Below are positions 40,975-49,015 of a DNA stretch of 64,000 nucleotides, piece after piece (positions within the stretch are counted from its first letter, which is position 1; the number at the start of each line of letters is the position of its first letter). The stretch comes from Streptomyces sp. SAI-127 (GTDB lineage Bacteria > Actinomycetota > Actinomycetes > Streptomycetales > Streptomycetaceae). The DNA lies in NCBI RefSeq assembly GCF_029894425.1, contig NZ_JARXYJ010000001.1, positions 1,178,001-1,242,000 on the forward strand, read 5' to 3'. A model generated the notes under the pieces. It was given only the letters and a program-made list of their open reading frames with translations, did no database searches and was not told the origin of the DNA. Both the position numbers and the translations under genes were made by a program.

Positions 40975-41190
40975 TCAGTAGGGCCGCGGGGCGGCGGGCG
41001 GAAGGGCCGGCACCCATCCCTGACCGGGCGAGGCCGGTCGCTCGGGGACGGGCGGGGGCATGAGGGACTGCAGTGGCCGCATGACGTACTCCAGTTCCCT
41101 GCGTACGCGCTCGGCCTCCCTGCGGGTCAGAGCGGGGACGTCGCCGCGCTCGGCGACGAGTCGGTCGTAGATGGGGGAATCCTGGAACAC
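40975..41190 (-). CDS. Small conserved helical protein
   Basis: A 71-residue protein starting at GTG 41190. The helical N-terminal half (FQDSPIYDRLVAERGDVPALTRREAERVRRELEYVM, amphipathic and charged) is followed by a Pro-rich tail. I do not know a function. The composition and codon positions look genuine, unlike the opposite strand. It converges on tgmB with only 7 bp between stops, so no terminator fits there. Nothing indicates a role in peptide maturation. Confidence 0.65.
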   Translation of the reverse strand: MFQDSPIYDRLVAERGDVPALTRREAERVRRELEYVMRPLQSLMPPPVPERPASPGQGWVPALPPAAPRPY

Positions 41191-41307
41191 CCGTCAACGC
41201 GCCTTTCGTTTTCGCGGGCCCACGCGCATGGGCACGGTTGACGAGTCTAGGCGCCTCCACGCACCGGCGTACGAATTCCGACGTCGGGCTTGACGGCTCG
41301 CGGGCGG

Positions 41308-41763
41308 TCATGCGCCGGTGGTGGACCCCGGGCGGACGATCATCAGGACGGTCACGGTCGCCCACAGAAGGTTGAAGATGCCGGTGAACATGGCGAGTTG
41401 GACGGTGCCGCGGCGTTCGACGCTCCCCTGTCCGGTCAGCTCCTCGAGCAGTTCGCCCTGCCGGGGCAGGACGAAGGCGGCGAGGACTCCGGCGGCCGCG
41501 GCGGTCAGGGCCATGGACGTGGTCAGCCATGCGTCGCCCAGGACGCCCATCGCGGCACCGGTGGCGATGCCGAGGACCGGGACCGCGACGCCGACACCGG
41601 CGTAGACCCGGCAGATGCGGTGCAGCAGCCGTACCGTGCCGACCCCGGCCTCCTCCGCGTGGGCCCGGCGGGCCGCCGGCGGGAACATGCTGGCCGCGAC
41701 GGTCACCGGCCCCACGGCGACGATGGCGACGAGGACGTGCAGGGTCAACAGGAACTTGGTCAT
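41308..41763 (-). CDS. Small four-helix membrane protein
   Basis: A 151-residue integral membrane protein from ATG 41763 with four transmembrane segments: FLLTLHVLVAIVAVGPVTVAAS, ICRVYAGVGVAVPVLGIATG, SMALTAAAAGVLAAFVL and MFTGIFNLLWATVTVLMIV. The first helix carries the single His of LTLHVLVAI; the spacing resembles DUF2269-type proteins. Role unknown. The gene is divergent from the AraC/GlxA-type regulator, which is a candidate controller because several matching motifs lie between them. Confidence 0.8.
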   Translation of the reverse strand: MTKFLLTLHVLVAIVAVGPVTVAASMFPPAARRAHAEEAGVGTVRLLHRICRVYAGVGVAVPVLGIATGAAMGVLGDAWLTTSMALTAAAAGVLAAFVLPRQGELLEELTGQGSVERRGTVQLAMFTGIFNLLWATVTVLMIVRPGSTTGA

Positions 41764-41859
41764 GGGGTGGCGGGTCCTTCTCCGGTGCGGTCGGCGGTGC
41801 CCGCTCACCCTAGGAACCCGCCGAGTGATCACACAGGGGCTGAAACGACAGGTTCCAAC

Positions 41860-41928
41860 GGATTCCCGCCAAGGCGCCTCGCCGGGAATTCCCGCCTGAC
41901 CCCGTGGTCGTGGCTCTGGCGGGAATCC
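41860..41928. promoter_or_regulatory. Cluster of GGCGGGAAT/ATTCCCGCC elements
   Basis: GGATTCCCGCC at 41860-41870 is mirrored exactly by GGCGGGAATCC at 41918-41928. Between them the 12-bp palindrome CGGGAATTCCCG (41883-41894) extends into another ATTCCCGCC. Three copies of one motif in two orientations between divergent genes suggest a multi-site operator, most simply for the AraC-type regulator encoded at 41945. Confidence 0.6.
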
Positions 41929-41944
41929 ACCTATCGTGGCGGTC

Positions 41945-42919
41945 ATGCACTCCGTGGTGATCCTGGTTCTCGACGATGTGGTGCCGTTCGACATGGCGGC
42001 GCCCATGCAGGTGTTCGACTGGACACAGCTGCCCGACGGCCGCTCCGCCTACCGCGTCCGGCTGTGCGCCGAGTCGCCGGAGGTCCGCGCGGACGGCGGT
42101 TTCACCCTGCGGGTCGAGCACGGACTCGATGCCCTCGCGGAGGCGGACACGGTCATCGTGCCGGGCTGCTCCCCCACCGCGGGACCGCCCTCCCCGCGCG
42201 CGCTGGCCGCACTGCGGGAGGCCGCGGCGGCCGGCACCCGGATCGCGTCCGTGTGCGTGGGCGCGTTCGTGCTGGCGGAGGCCGGGCTCCTGGACGGGCT
42301 GCGTGCCACCACGCACTGGGTGGCCGCGGACGAACTGGCTCGGCGCTTCCCCGCCGTCGAGGTCCAGCCGGACGTGCTGTACGTCGACAACGGTCAGATC
42401 CTGACCTCCGCGGGTGCGGCGGCGGCCCTCGACATGTGTCTGCACATGATCCGCCGGGACCTGGGCTCGGCGGTGGCCGCGCACGCCGCCCGGATGTCGG
42501 TGATGCCCCTCGAACGGGAGGGCGGACAGGCTCAGTTCATCGTGCACGACCACCCGCCGGTGCCCCGTGGGTCGACGCTGGAGCCGCTCCTGGAGTGGGT
42601 CGAGGACAACCTGGCCCACGAGATCACCCTCGGGGCGATGGCCGCCCGTTCGGGGATGAGCGAGCGCACCTTCAGCCGCCGATTCCGCGAACAGACGGGC
42701 AGCACGCCTCTGCAGTGGCTGCTGCGAGCCCGGGTGCGGCGCGCCCAGTACCTGCTGGAGAACACCGGCCACCCCGTCGAACGGATCGCGCGGCAGGCGG
42801 GGTTCGGCTCCCCCACGGCGTTCAGGGAACGCTTCCGCCGGGTCGTCGGCACCACTCCGCAGGCGTACCGCGCGGCCTTTCACGCGAAGGAGGCCGTCCC
42901 GGCGGGGGCGCGCTCCTGA
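41945..42919 (+). CDS. GlxA-type AraC-family regulator
   Basis: A 324-residue regulator from ATG 41945 (GTG 41936 is an alternative; neither has a good ribosome site). The N-terminal DJ-1/PfpI-like domain spans about 3-175: VVILVLDDVVPFDMAAPMQVFDW, ADTVIVPGCSP and RIASVCVGAFVLAEAGLLDG, where the nucleophile-elbow Cys is kept in SVCVGAF. The C-terminal AraC domain (about 215-310) has two helix-turn-helix units: ITLGAMAARSGMSERTFSRRFREQTG and VERIARQAGFGSPTAFRERFRRVVGTTPQAYR. It likely controls the divergent membrane-protein gene and itself through the motif cluster upstream. Confidence 0.92.
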   Translation: MHSVVILVLDDVVPFDMAAPMQVFDWTQLPDGRSAYRVRLCAESPEVRADGGFTLRVEHGLDALAEADTVIVPGCSPTAGPPSPRALAALREAAAAGTRIASVCVGAFVLAEAGLLDGLRATTHWVAADELARRFPAVEVQPDVLYVDNGQILTSAGAAAALDMCLHMIRRDLGSAVAAHAARMSVMPLEREGGQAQFIVHDHPPVPRGSTLEPLLEWVEDNLAHEITLGAMAARSGMSERTFSRRFREQTGSTPLQWLLRARVRRAQYLLENTGHPVERIARQAGFGSPTAFRERFRRVVGTTPQAYRAAFHAKEAVPAGARS

Positions 42920-42943
42920 CCGCCCGCCGGGTCCGGCCTGGTG

Positions 42944-43186
42944 TCACCCGGCCAGTGGCAGGCTGTTCTCGCCGTCCGGGTCCGCACATCCGGCGGCCGG
43001 CAGCAGGGCGTCGGCCCTGGCGACCGCTTCACGGACGTCGGTGGTGCCCATCATCACGCACAGTGTGTAACTGACGTCCTCCAGCTCACGAGCCGTCGCC
43101 GGTCTCTCCCTTTCCGCCTGCGCGATCCTCAATGACGCGTACCGGGTCAGCAGGGTTCTGACGGTCTTCGGGTCCGGAACGAGCAC
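42944..43186 (-). CDS. DUF5133-family protein
   Basis: An 80-residue protein starting at GTG 43186, six bases after GAGGGG. The order LVPDPKTVRTLLTRYASLRIAQ, then LEDVSYTLCVMMGTTDVREAVARADALL matches DUF5133, a small family frequent in Streptomyces genomes. No enzymatic motif is known. It is convergent with the AraC-type gene and divergent from the small membrane-protein gene. Confidence 0.85.
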   Translation of the reverse strand: MLVPDPKTVRTLLTRYASLRIAQAERERPATARELEDVSYTLCVMMGTTDVREAVARADALLPAAGCADPDGENSLPLAG

Positions 43187-43360
43187 GAAGCGCCCCTCTC
43201 TCGAATTTTTCGCTGCGTATGCCCCATCTGCACCGGCTCAATCCCATCCGCTGCCGCCCGGCACGCGATTGGCGCAATACCGTGCGGCCGCACCCGCTTC
43301 CCCAAGCGCCGCAAACCGTTGAACAAGGGGCATCCCTCGCACCATGAACGGTATACGCCC

Positions 43361-43717
43361 ATGAACCGCTCCGCAGGCCTCCCCAGCGCCCTCTACCTCG
43401 CGACGAGCACCGGACTGGCCTGGACCGCGGTCCTCGCTCTGCGTCACGGCCCTCCGTGGGCCGTATGCCTGTTCGCCGCCGCGAGCCTGGTCCCGGTCAT
43501 CGCGGTGGTACGGGAGAGCGTGCTCTGCGACCAACGGCGTGCCCTGGCCGAAATGTGGAGGCGGGCGGCGGGTCCGGGCGGGCCCGGTGCGGGGGCCGCC
43601 GAGGACATCGTCCGCGCCGAGCTCGACACCGCGTGCTGTGAACGCTGGTGGACGAGCTGCGGCACCGACCACGACTCGGCGTGCCCCCGCCGGGTGCCCC
43701 GGAGCAGCGCGGCGTGA
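43361..43717 (+). CDS. Small membrane protein, uncharacterised
   Basis: A 118-residue protein from ATG 43361. Two hydrophobic helices (LYLATSTGLAWTAVLAL and WAVCLFAAASLVPVIAVV, residues about 11-50) are followed by a soluble tail with the Cys-rich ELDTACCERWWTSCGTDHDSACPRR. Four cysteines in the tail could bind metal or form disulfides. No family recognised. It converges on the ABC exporter gene with 22 bp between stops. Confidence 0.7.
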   Translation: MNRSAGLPSALYLATSTGLAWTAVLALRHGPPWAVCLFAAASLVPVIAVVRESVLCDQRRALAEMWRRAAGPGGPGAGAAEDIVRAELDTACCERWWTSCGTDHDSACPRRVPRSSAA

Positions 43718-43739
43718 CGCCTGGCAGGCGGGCCCGGCC

Positions 43740-45506
43740 TCAGGCGACCTGTCCGGCGTGCAGCGCGGTGTAGGCCCCGCCGCGGCGCAGGAGTTCCTCG
43801 TGGGTGCCGGTCTCCAGGATCCGGCCCTCCCCCATCACCACGATGCGGTCGGCGCCCCGCACGGTCGACAGCCGGTGCGCGACCACGAAGGTCGTGCGTC
43901 CGCGCAGCAGCCGGGCCAGCGCCTGCTGGACGAGCGCCTCGGAGCGGGTGTCCAGGGCGGAGGTCGCCTCGTCGAGGACCAGCACCCGCGGATCGCGGAT
44001 CAGGGCCCGGGCGATGGCCAGGCGCTGGCGCTGCCCGCCGGACAGCCGGGCGCCGCGCTCGCCGACCAGGGTGTCGAGGCCCTGCGGCAGCCGGTCCACG
44101 AACTCCAGTGCGTTCGCGTCGCGCAGCGCCGTGCGTACCGTCTCCTCGTCGGCGTCGTCCATGCCGTAGGCGACGTTCTCCCGGATCGTGCCGTCGAAGA
44201 GGATGGACTCCTGCGGTACGACGGACACGAAGCGCCGGTAGGTGCGCAGGTCGAGGGTGTTCATGTCGGTCCCGTCGAGCAGCAGCCGTCCCGCGGTGGG
44301 CCGGATGAAACCGATGACGAGGTTGAGGACGGTGGACTTGCCCGCACCGGACGCACCGACCAGGGCGACGGTCTCGCCGGGGGTGACGGACAGGGTGAAG
44401 TCCCGTACCGCGGGCCGTCCGTTGTCGTACGCGTGGCCCACGCCCTGGAATTCGACGGCCCCGCGCACCGAGTCGACCCGGGCCTTGCCCTCGTTGTCCT
44501 CGAGTTCGGGCGCCTGGAGCACCTCGCCGACGGAGCGGACGGACTCCAGGCCCTTGGTGATGACCGGGGCGAGTCCTGCCAACGTTGTCGTGGAGTTGGT
44601 GAGCGTGGTCAGGAACGCGCTGAGCATCACGACGTCGCCGGGGGTGACGCCCCAGACGCCGTAGTACGACACCAGCGCGGCCGCGGCGAGGACGAGCACG
44701 CCGACCACGTTGAGGACGACCCAGGCCAGCGAGCCGAAGCGGCCGTTGACCAGGTCGAGACGCATCCCGGACGTCAGCAGGCGGCGCAGGGTGCCGTCCA
44801 TGCGGCGCAGCGCCTTGCCCTCCAGGCCGTGGGCGCGGGTGACCGGAATGAGGCGGGTCATCTCCGTGACGCGGGACGACAGGGTCTCGACCTCGTGCCG
44901 GAAGTGTTCGTTGTGGGTGCGCAGTCGGGCCCTGAGGCGGGCCACGACGAGGGCGGCGGCGGGCACGACGACGAGGAAGACCGGCACGAACTCCGGTGTC
45001 CGTACGGCGATGATGACGAGGCCGCCGACGAGCACGGTGATCGCGCCCAGGCCGGTCTCAGCGGTCTGCTGCACCATCTGTTCGACCGTCTCGACGTCCC
45101 GCACCACCTTCGCCTGCAGCACACCGGCGCTGACCCGCGAGTGGTAGCCGATGGACAGCTGCTGCATGCGGGTGCACAGGGCGGAGCGCAGGGTGGTGCC
45201 CATGCGACGGACGCTGCCGTACAGGAGGCGGACGTAGAGAAGGTGCAGTGGGTAGTTGACCAGAAGGATGAACAGGATGATGCCCGTGCTGGTCCAGAGC
45301 CGGGCGATCGGCTGATGCTGGACGACGGTGTCGATGATGGACGCGGTGATCAGGGGCAGCAGCCACACCGGGCTGTGCTTGACGGTGAACACCGTGGCGG
45401 CCGCGGCCAGTCGGCGGCGGTCGGCACGGAACAGGTAGGTGAGCGTGCGTATCGGGTGTTCGCCCCGATAGCGGTGGTCGAGCGGTTTCTCCAGCGACGA
45501 TGCCAT
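43740..45506 (-). CDS. ABC exporter half-transporter
   Basis: A 588-residue fused permease-ATPase, starting at ATG 45506. Six transmembrane helices in the first 330 residues (FTVKHSPVWLLPLITASIIDTVV, GIILFILLVNYPLHLLYV and so on), then the nucleotide-binding domain: Walker A GASGAGKST (about 380), Q-loop VVPQESILFDGTIRENVAY, signature LSGGQRQRLAIARALI, Walker B RVLVLDEATSALD and H-loop VVAHRLSTV. It must dimerise; no partner half-transporter gene is adjacent, so a homodimer is likely. Substrate unknown (lipid, drug or peptide). A LacI-type palindrome lies 34 bp upstream of the start. Confidence 0.93.
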   Translation of the reverse strand: MASSLEKPLDHRYRGEHPIRTLTYLFRADRRRLAAAATVFTVKHSPVWLLPLITASIIDTVVQHQPIARLWTSTGIILFILLVNYPLHLLYVRLLYGSVRRMGTTLRSALCTRMQQLSIGYHSRVSAGVLQAKVVRDVETVEQMVQQTAETGLGAITVLVGGLVIIAVRTPEFVPVFLVVVPAAALVVARLRARLRTHNEHFRHEVETLSSRVTEMTRLIPVTRAHGLEGKALRRMDGTLRRLLTSGMRLDLVNGRFGSLAWVVLNVVGVLVLAAAALVSYYGVWGVTPGDVVMLSAFLTTLTNSTTTLAGLAPVITKGLESVRSVGEVLQAPELEDNEGKARVDSVRGAVEFQGVGHAYDNGRPAVRDFTLSVTPGETVALVGASGAGKSTVLNLVIGFIRPTAGRLLLDGTDMNTLDLRTYRRFVSVVPQESILFDGTIRENVAYGMDDADEETVRTALRDANALEFVDRLPQGLDTLVGERGARLSGGQRQRLAIARALIRDPRVLVLDEATSALDTRSEALVQQALARLLRGRTTFVVAHRLSTVRGADRIVVMGEGRILETGTHEELLRRGGAYTALHAGQVA

Positions 45507-45539
45507 CGTCGGCGGTCCTCCCCGGTTGCCGATGTGAGG

Positions 45540-45551
45540 GCAAGCGCTTTC
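45540..45551 (-). promoter_or_regulatory. LacI-type palindrome upstream of the exporter
   Basis: GCAAGCGCTTTC contains the AAGCGCTT core of LacI/GalR operators (GAAAGCGCTTTC form) with one mismatch in the outer arm. It sits in the exporter promoter region. No LacI-family gene is in the window. Confidence 0.45.
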
Positions 45552-45595
45552 TCCCCCTCGTCGGCGAGGGATACACCAGGCGGTGGAGAGGACTC

Positions 45596-46138
45596 CTACT
45601 CGTCCAGAGTGCGGGCGAGTTCCGTGGTGGCGTGGGCGATCTCGGTGTCGTCGTCGGCCATCAGCAGACTGAGGGCGCCGCTCTTGGCGCGGACGGCCTG
45701 ACGGGCCTGACGCTCCCACACCACGGGGTTCTCGCGGTGGTTGAGCAACTTGGGGTAGACGGCCGCCGTGCTCTCCCACTGGCGGGCGCCGGCGATGCTC
45801 CGAAGCAGCTGGATGATCTCCGCCCGGCAGGTCACCTGCGGGAGTTGGGCGAGTTCCCAGAGGAAGGGGACGGTGGCGGCGGTGGCCTGCTCCACGACGA
45901 AGCCGTACTGGCAGATGCGCTTGCGCAGGTCGCCGAGTGCGGCGCTTGCGGTGTCGGGGTCACCCCAGGCCACGCTGTTGAGGAGCAGCGGGATGGCCGC
46001 GGCGCAGCCGGTGGAGTCCTGGATCTCGGCCCAGGGCACCCGGCTCAGCGCCGCGAGGGGCGTGGTCGGCGCCACCCCGGTCGTGGGCACGGGGCGGCTG
46101 GTGCGCTCGTTGCTCGGCTGGTCCGGAGCGGTGCGCAT
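45596..46138 (-). CDS. Uncharacterised helical-repeat protein
   Basis: A 180-residue protein from ATG 46138 (an in-frame ATG at 46165 has no ribosome site). After a flexible N-terminus, residues about 45-180 are regularly helical: AIPLLLNSVAWGDPDTASAALGDLRKRICQ, ATAATVPFLWELAQLPQVTCRAEIIQLLRSIAG and QARQAVRAKSGALSLL, suggestive of HEAT-like repeats. No catalytic motif. It lies 28 bp downstream of the RsbW-like kinase on the same strand, so it may be co-transcribed with that regulatory gene. Confidence 0.7.
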   Translation of the reverse strand: MRTAPDQPSNERTSRPVPTTGVAPTTPLAALSRVPWAEIQDSTGCAAAIPLLLNSVAWGDPDTASAALGDLRKRICQYGFVVEQATAATVPFLWELAQLPQVTCRAEIIQLLRSIAGARQWESTAAVYPKLLNHRENPVVWERQARQAVRAKSGALSLLMADDDTEIAHATTELARTLDE

Positions 46139-46166
46139 GGCGTGAGACCTTTCCACGGCAGTCATG

Positions 46167-46709
46167 TCAGGGAGGAGGGGCGGTCGACAGCTTGGCCCAG
46201 ACGGACTTGCCGGCCGGGGGCCGCGAGGTCCAGCCCCACTCCTGAGCCAGGGCGTCGACGATGTACAGGCCACGGCCGTGCTCCCGCAGGGCGGTGACGT
46301 CGGCGGGCGTGTACGCGGGTGGCTCGTCTGCGGGGTCGGAGACGGTCACCAGCAGATGGGCGGGGTTCAGGGACAACGCCAGCCACACCTCGGCCGCACC
46401 GCCCGCCGCGGGCCGGCTCACCGCGTGCGCCACGGCGTTGGCCGCGAGTTCGGTGATCACGAGGGTGGCGTCGTCGCTGCGGTGGTCGAGGGACCAGCAG
46501 CTCAGAGTCTCGCGGGTGAAGGCGCGGGCCCGGGCGAAACCCTCCCCGCTGCAGCTGACGAGCAGTGCGGCGGTGTCGAGGGAGCCCGGTCGCGGTTGTG
46601 CGCCGGCGGGACCCGGACGCCGCACGCTCTCACCGGCCGGGCCCGCATCACCCGCCTCCGGCACAGCCTGGCTCGGCGGCCGGATCGCATGGTTCGCAGG
46701 TGACGACAC
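46167..46709 (-). CDS. RsbW-like anti-sigma ATPase (HATPase_c_2)
   Basis: The 180-residue protein starts at GTG 46709, five bases after AAGGAG. After a disordered N-terminus of 55 residues comes a GHKL ATPase domain: ATLVITELAANAVAHAV is the N-box, VTVSDPADEPP the G1 box, and EHGRGLYIVDALAQEWGW the G2 region. Such proteins bind ATP and phosphorylate anti-anti-sigma factors or act directly as regulators. It is divergent from the DUF397 and XRE genes, forming the three-gene set known from whiJ/abaA-type developmental loci. Confidence 0.9.
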   Translation of the reverse strand: MSSPANHAIRPPSQAVPEAGDAGPAGESVRRPGPAGAQPRPGSLDTAALLVSCSGEGFARARAFTRETLSCWSLDHRSDDATLVITELAANAVAHAVSRPAAGGAAEVWLALSLNPAHLLVTVSDPADEPPAYTPADVTALREHGRGLYIVDALAQEWGWTSRPPAGKSVWAKLSTAPPP

Positions 46710-46791
46710 GGCATCTCCTTGATGCGACGTCAAGACGGGGCGCAACCGCAGGGGTTGACGCTGGAGCTATTATCCACGCTGAAGGCGCCCG

Positions 46792-46820
46792 CGTGCAATT
46801 GCACGAGAAATTGCGCGAAG
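46792..46820. promoter_or_regulatory. Palindrome and direct repeat between kinase and DUF397 genes
   Basis: CGTGCAATTGCACG (46792-46805) is a perfect 14-bp palindrome. Its right half plus the following sequence gives a direct repeat, ATTGCACGA and ATTGCGCGA (46798 and 46809), spaced 11 bp apart, one helical turn. It lies in the divergent promoter region and is a good candidate binding site for the XRE regulator encoded at 47280. Confidence 0.65.
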
Positions 46821-46920
46821 ATTGGGTGGGGCCACGGAGGTTGCTGTTGTGCACCCCTGTCCCATCCCGCACGGCCGGGCACGGCGCCCGGCGAAGAACG
46901 TGAACAGCAAGGAGACTGCA

Positions 46921-47151
46921 GTGCCACCAGTGCAGAACGGAGTGCGGGCGAGTTTGCTCGACGCCCGCTGGGTCAAGAGCCGGCACAGCAACGCCGAGGG
47001 CAACTGCGTCGAAGTGGCCACACTCGTCGACGGCGGCGTCGCCCTGCGCAACTCCCGTGATCCCGACGGTCCCGCGCTGGTCTACACACCGGCCGAGGTC
47101 GCGGCGTTCCTCGCCGGCGCGAAGGACGGTGAGTTCGACCACCTCCTGTGA
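46921..47151 (+). CDS. DUF397 small regulator
   Basis: A 76-residue protein starting at GTG 46921, behind AAGGAG. It has the DUF397 pattern: ARWVKSRHSNAEGNCVEVATL, VALRNSRDPDGPALVYTPAEVAAFL and GAKDGEFDHL. DUF397 proteins are encoded next to XRE-DUF5753 regulators and are thought to act as their antagonist partners in Streptomyces development and antibiotic control. The XRE gene follows after 128 bp with a terminator-like hairpin between them, so the two are not simply one operon. Confidence 0.93.
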   Translation: MPPVQNGVRASLLDARWVKSRHSNAEGNCVEVATLVDGGVALRNSRDPDGPALVYTPAEVAAFLAGAKDGEFDHLL

Positions 47152-47164
47152 GGTGCGGGATCCG

Positions 47165-47205
47165 AGGTGCCGGTGGTCCCAACTCCCGTGCCACCACCGG
47201 CACCT
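47165..47205 (+). terminator. Hairpin terminator after the DUF397 gene
   Basis: AGGTGCCGGTGGT (47165-47177) pairs perfectly with ACCACCGGCACCT (47193-47205) around a 15-nt loop, 14 bp after the DUF397 stop. It would separate the DUF397 transcript from the XRE gene. Confidence 0.85.
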
Positions 47206-47279
47206 ACGGAATGATGCCGAACGGCCACCCTGCGTGCGATAGTGTGAGTCGTCTCTGTGCCGGTTTACTGGGAGTCAGG

Positions 47280-48197
47280 ATGTCTGCCGCGTCGCATCGC
47301 ACCTCCCGTCTGGAACCTTATCTGGACCGGTCCGAACCGGCTCCCACCCTGCTGAAGATGCTGGTCGGCGTCCAGTTGGCGGGATTCCGCGAGGATGCCG
47401 GGCTCGCCCAGGACCAGGCGGCGCGAGCCCTCGGGTTCAGCCCGGCGAAGCTGTCCCGCATCGAGTCGGGCAAGGGCCGCAAGCCCCCGTCGGAGAGCGA
47501 CGTACGCGCCCTCCTCCAGCTGTACGGCACCGACGACTACGAGGCCTCGGTGCTGCTCAAGCTGTTGCAGCGGGCCGGTGAGCCGGGCTGGTGGCAGCGG
47601 TACGACAAGCGGCTGATGCCCGAGTGGTTCGACCGCCTGGTCGGGCTCCAGGAGGCGGCCGCGGCGATCCGTACCTTCGAGATCCAGTACGTCCCCGGCC
47701 TGCTGCAGACCCCGGACTACACACGGGCGGTGGTGGAACGCGGCCTGCCGACCGCGGCGGCCGGCGAGGTGGCGCGACGCGTCGAACTGCGCACGCGGCG
47801 TGCGCAGTTGCTGCAGCGCGCGGACCCGCCTCAGCTGTGGGCGGTGATCGACGAGTCGGTGCTGCTGCGGGTGCTGGGCGGCCGCGAGGTCATGCGGGCC
47901 CAGCTGGCGCACCTCGTAGAGATGGCCCAGCGCCCCCATGTGACGGTGCAGGTCGTCCCCCTGGACGTGACCAACGCGTCCGCCCCGGCCATACCGATCA
48001 CCTACCTCCGCTTCGGGGGCCTGGATCTGCCGGACGTCGTCTATCTGGAGCACATCAAGAGCGCGAACTTCCTGGAGGACCGGGACGAGACGGAGGAGTA
48101 CCGGCTCGCCCTGGACCGGCTGGCGGACGACGCGCTCGAACCCCGGGACTCGCTGCGGCTGTTGCGGCAGACGATGGAGCAGCGTTACGGCGGCTGA
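47280..48197 (+). CDS. XRE-family regulator with DUF5753
   Basis: The 305-residue regulator starts at ATG 47280. The N-terminal helix-turn-helix is at about 28-85: VGVQLAGFREDAGLAQDQAARALGFSPAKLSRIESGKGRKPP. The C-terminal DUF5753 domain (about 115-300) has the usual IQYVPGLLQTPDYTRAVVERG and VQVVPLDVTN motifs. Proteins of this class pair with DUF397 and RsbW-like partners (WhiJ family) and control sporulation or antibiotic genes. The same three partners are grouped here, so this is a complete module. Confidence 0.94.
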   Translation: MSAASHRTSRLEPYLDRSEPAPTLLKMLVGVQLAGFREDAGLAQDQAARALGFSPAKLSRIESGKGRKPPSESDVRALLQLYGTDDYEASVLLKLLQRAGEPGWWQRYDKRLMPEWFDRLVGLQEAAAAIRTFEIQYVPGLLQTPDYTRAVVERGLPTAAAGEVARRVELRTRRAQLLQRADPPQLWAVIDESVLLRVLGGREVMRAQLAHLVEMAQRPHVTVQVVPLDVTNASAPAIPITYLRFGGLDLPDVVYLEHIKSANFLEDRDETEEYRLALDRLADDALEPRDSLRLLRQTMEQRYGG

Positions 48198-48241
48198 GTG
48201 GCATACGGCCACTTCGACTTCGGTCACGGCGGCGCAGGCTC

Positions 48242-48973
48242 TCAGTTGCCACGGCCGAACAGGCCTGCCCAGAGGAAGGGTTCGCCGAAGCAGGAGGAGT
48301 CGGGCGGCTCGTCGCGCATCCGCCGCAGTTCGATCTCGGTCAGGTCGCAGAAGATCCGGCGCAGGGACCGGGCCGAGTAGGCGAGACCGCCCTCGAGGCG
48401 GCCCCGGCGATACAACTCCGCGTCCGGCAGGTCCGATCCCACGGCCCCGTCGGCGAAGCAGACGATGCCGAAGCGGCCGCCGGGTGCGAGGTGCCGTTCC
48501 AGGAGTGCCAGGTAGCTGACACGACGGTGCGGCGGCAGATGGTGGAAGCAGCCGGAGTCGTAGATCAGGTCGTAGGGGCCGCTGAGTCCGGTGTCCGGCA
48601 GTGAGAAGGCATCGCCGCACGCGAAGCGGATGTCGGCCGCCGTCTCGTGCGCACGCTCCCTGGCCCAGGCGATGGCGGCAGGTGAGAGATCGACGGCGTC
48701 GACCTCGAAGCCGAGGGAGGCGAGGTGCAGCGCGTTGCGGCCCGGCCCGCAGCCCAGATCGAGGGCGCGGCCCGGGGTGATGAGACCGCGGTCGAGGTAC
48801 GAGACCAGGTTCTCGTCCGGCTTCGGCACGAAGAAGGGAACGGGCTTGGAGCGGTCCGCGTAGAAGCCGTCCCACCAGGAACCGGCGTCCGCGCTCCAGC
48901 GATCGGCCTGGGGAGCGAACAGGCCGTCGAGCAGCTGGAGGACGTCCTCCACCGTGCGCACGGTGCGTTCCAT
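48242..48973 (-). CDS. Class I SAM-dependent methyltransferase
   Basis: A 243-residue methyltransferase from ATG 48973. The SAM-binding motif I is RALDLGCGPGRNALHLASLG (residues about 69-88), followed by VDAVDLSPAAIAWARERA with the acidic residue for the ribose, IRFACGDAFSLP, and YDLIYDSGCFHHLPPHRR. It belongs to the generic Methyltransf_25/11 group; substrate unknown. It sits between the XRE gene (convergent) and the DUF574 gene (same strand, 42 bp apart), so the two methyltransferases may be co-transcribed. Confidence 0.9.
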   Translation of the reverse strand: MERTVRTVEDVLQLLDGLFAPQADRWSADAGSWWDGFYADRSKPVPFFVPKPDENLVSYLDRGLITPGRALDLGCGPGRNALHLASLGFEVDAVDLSPAAIAWARERAHETAADIRFACGDAFSLPDTGLSGPYDLIYDSGCFHHLPPHRRVSYLALLERHLAPGGRFGIVCFADGAVGSDLPDAELYRRGRLEGGLAYSARSLRRIFCDLTEIELRRMRDEPPDSSCFGEPFLWAGLFGRGN

Positions 48974-49015
48974 TCGCTCCCCTTCCCGGCCGCGTCAGGG
49001 GCGTTCGGTTCCGGG

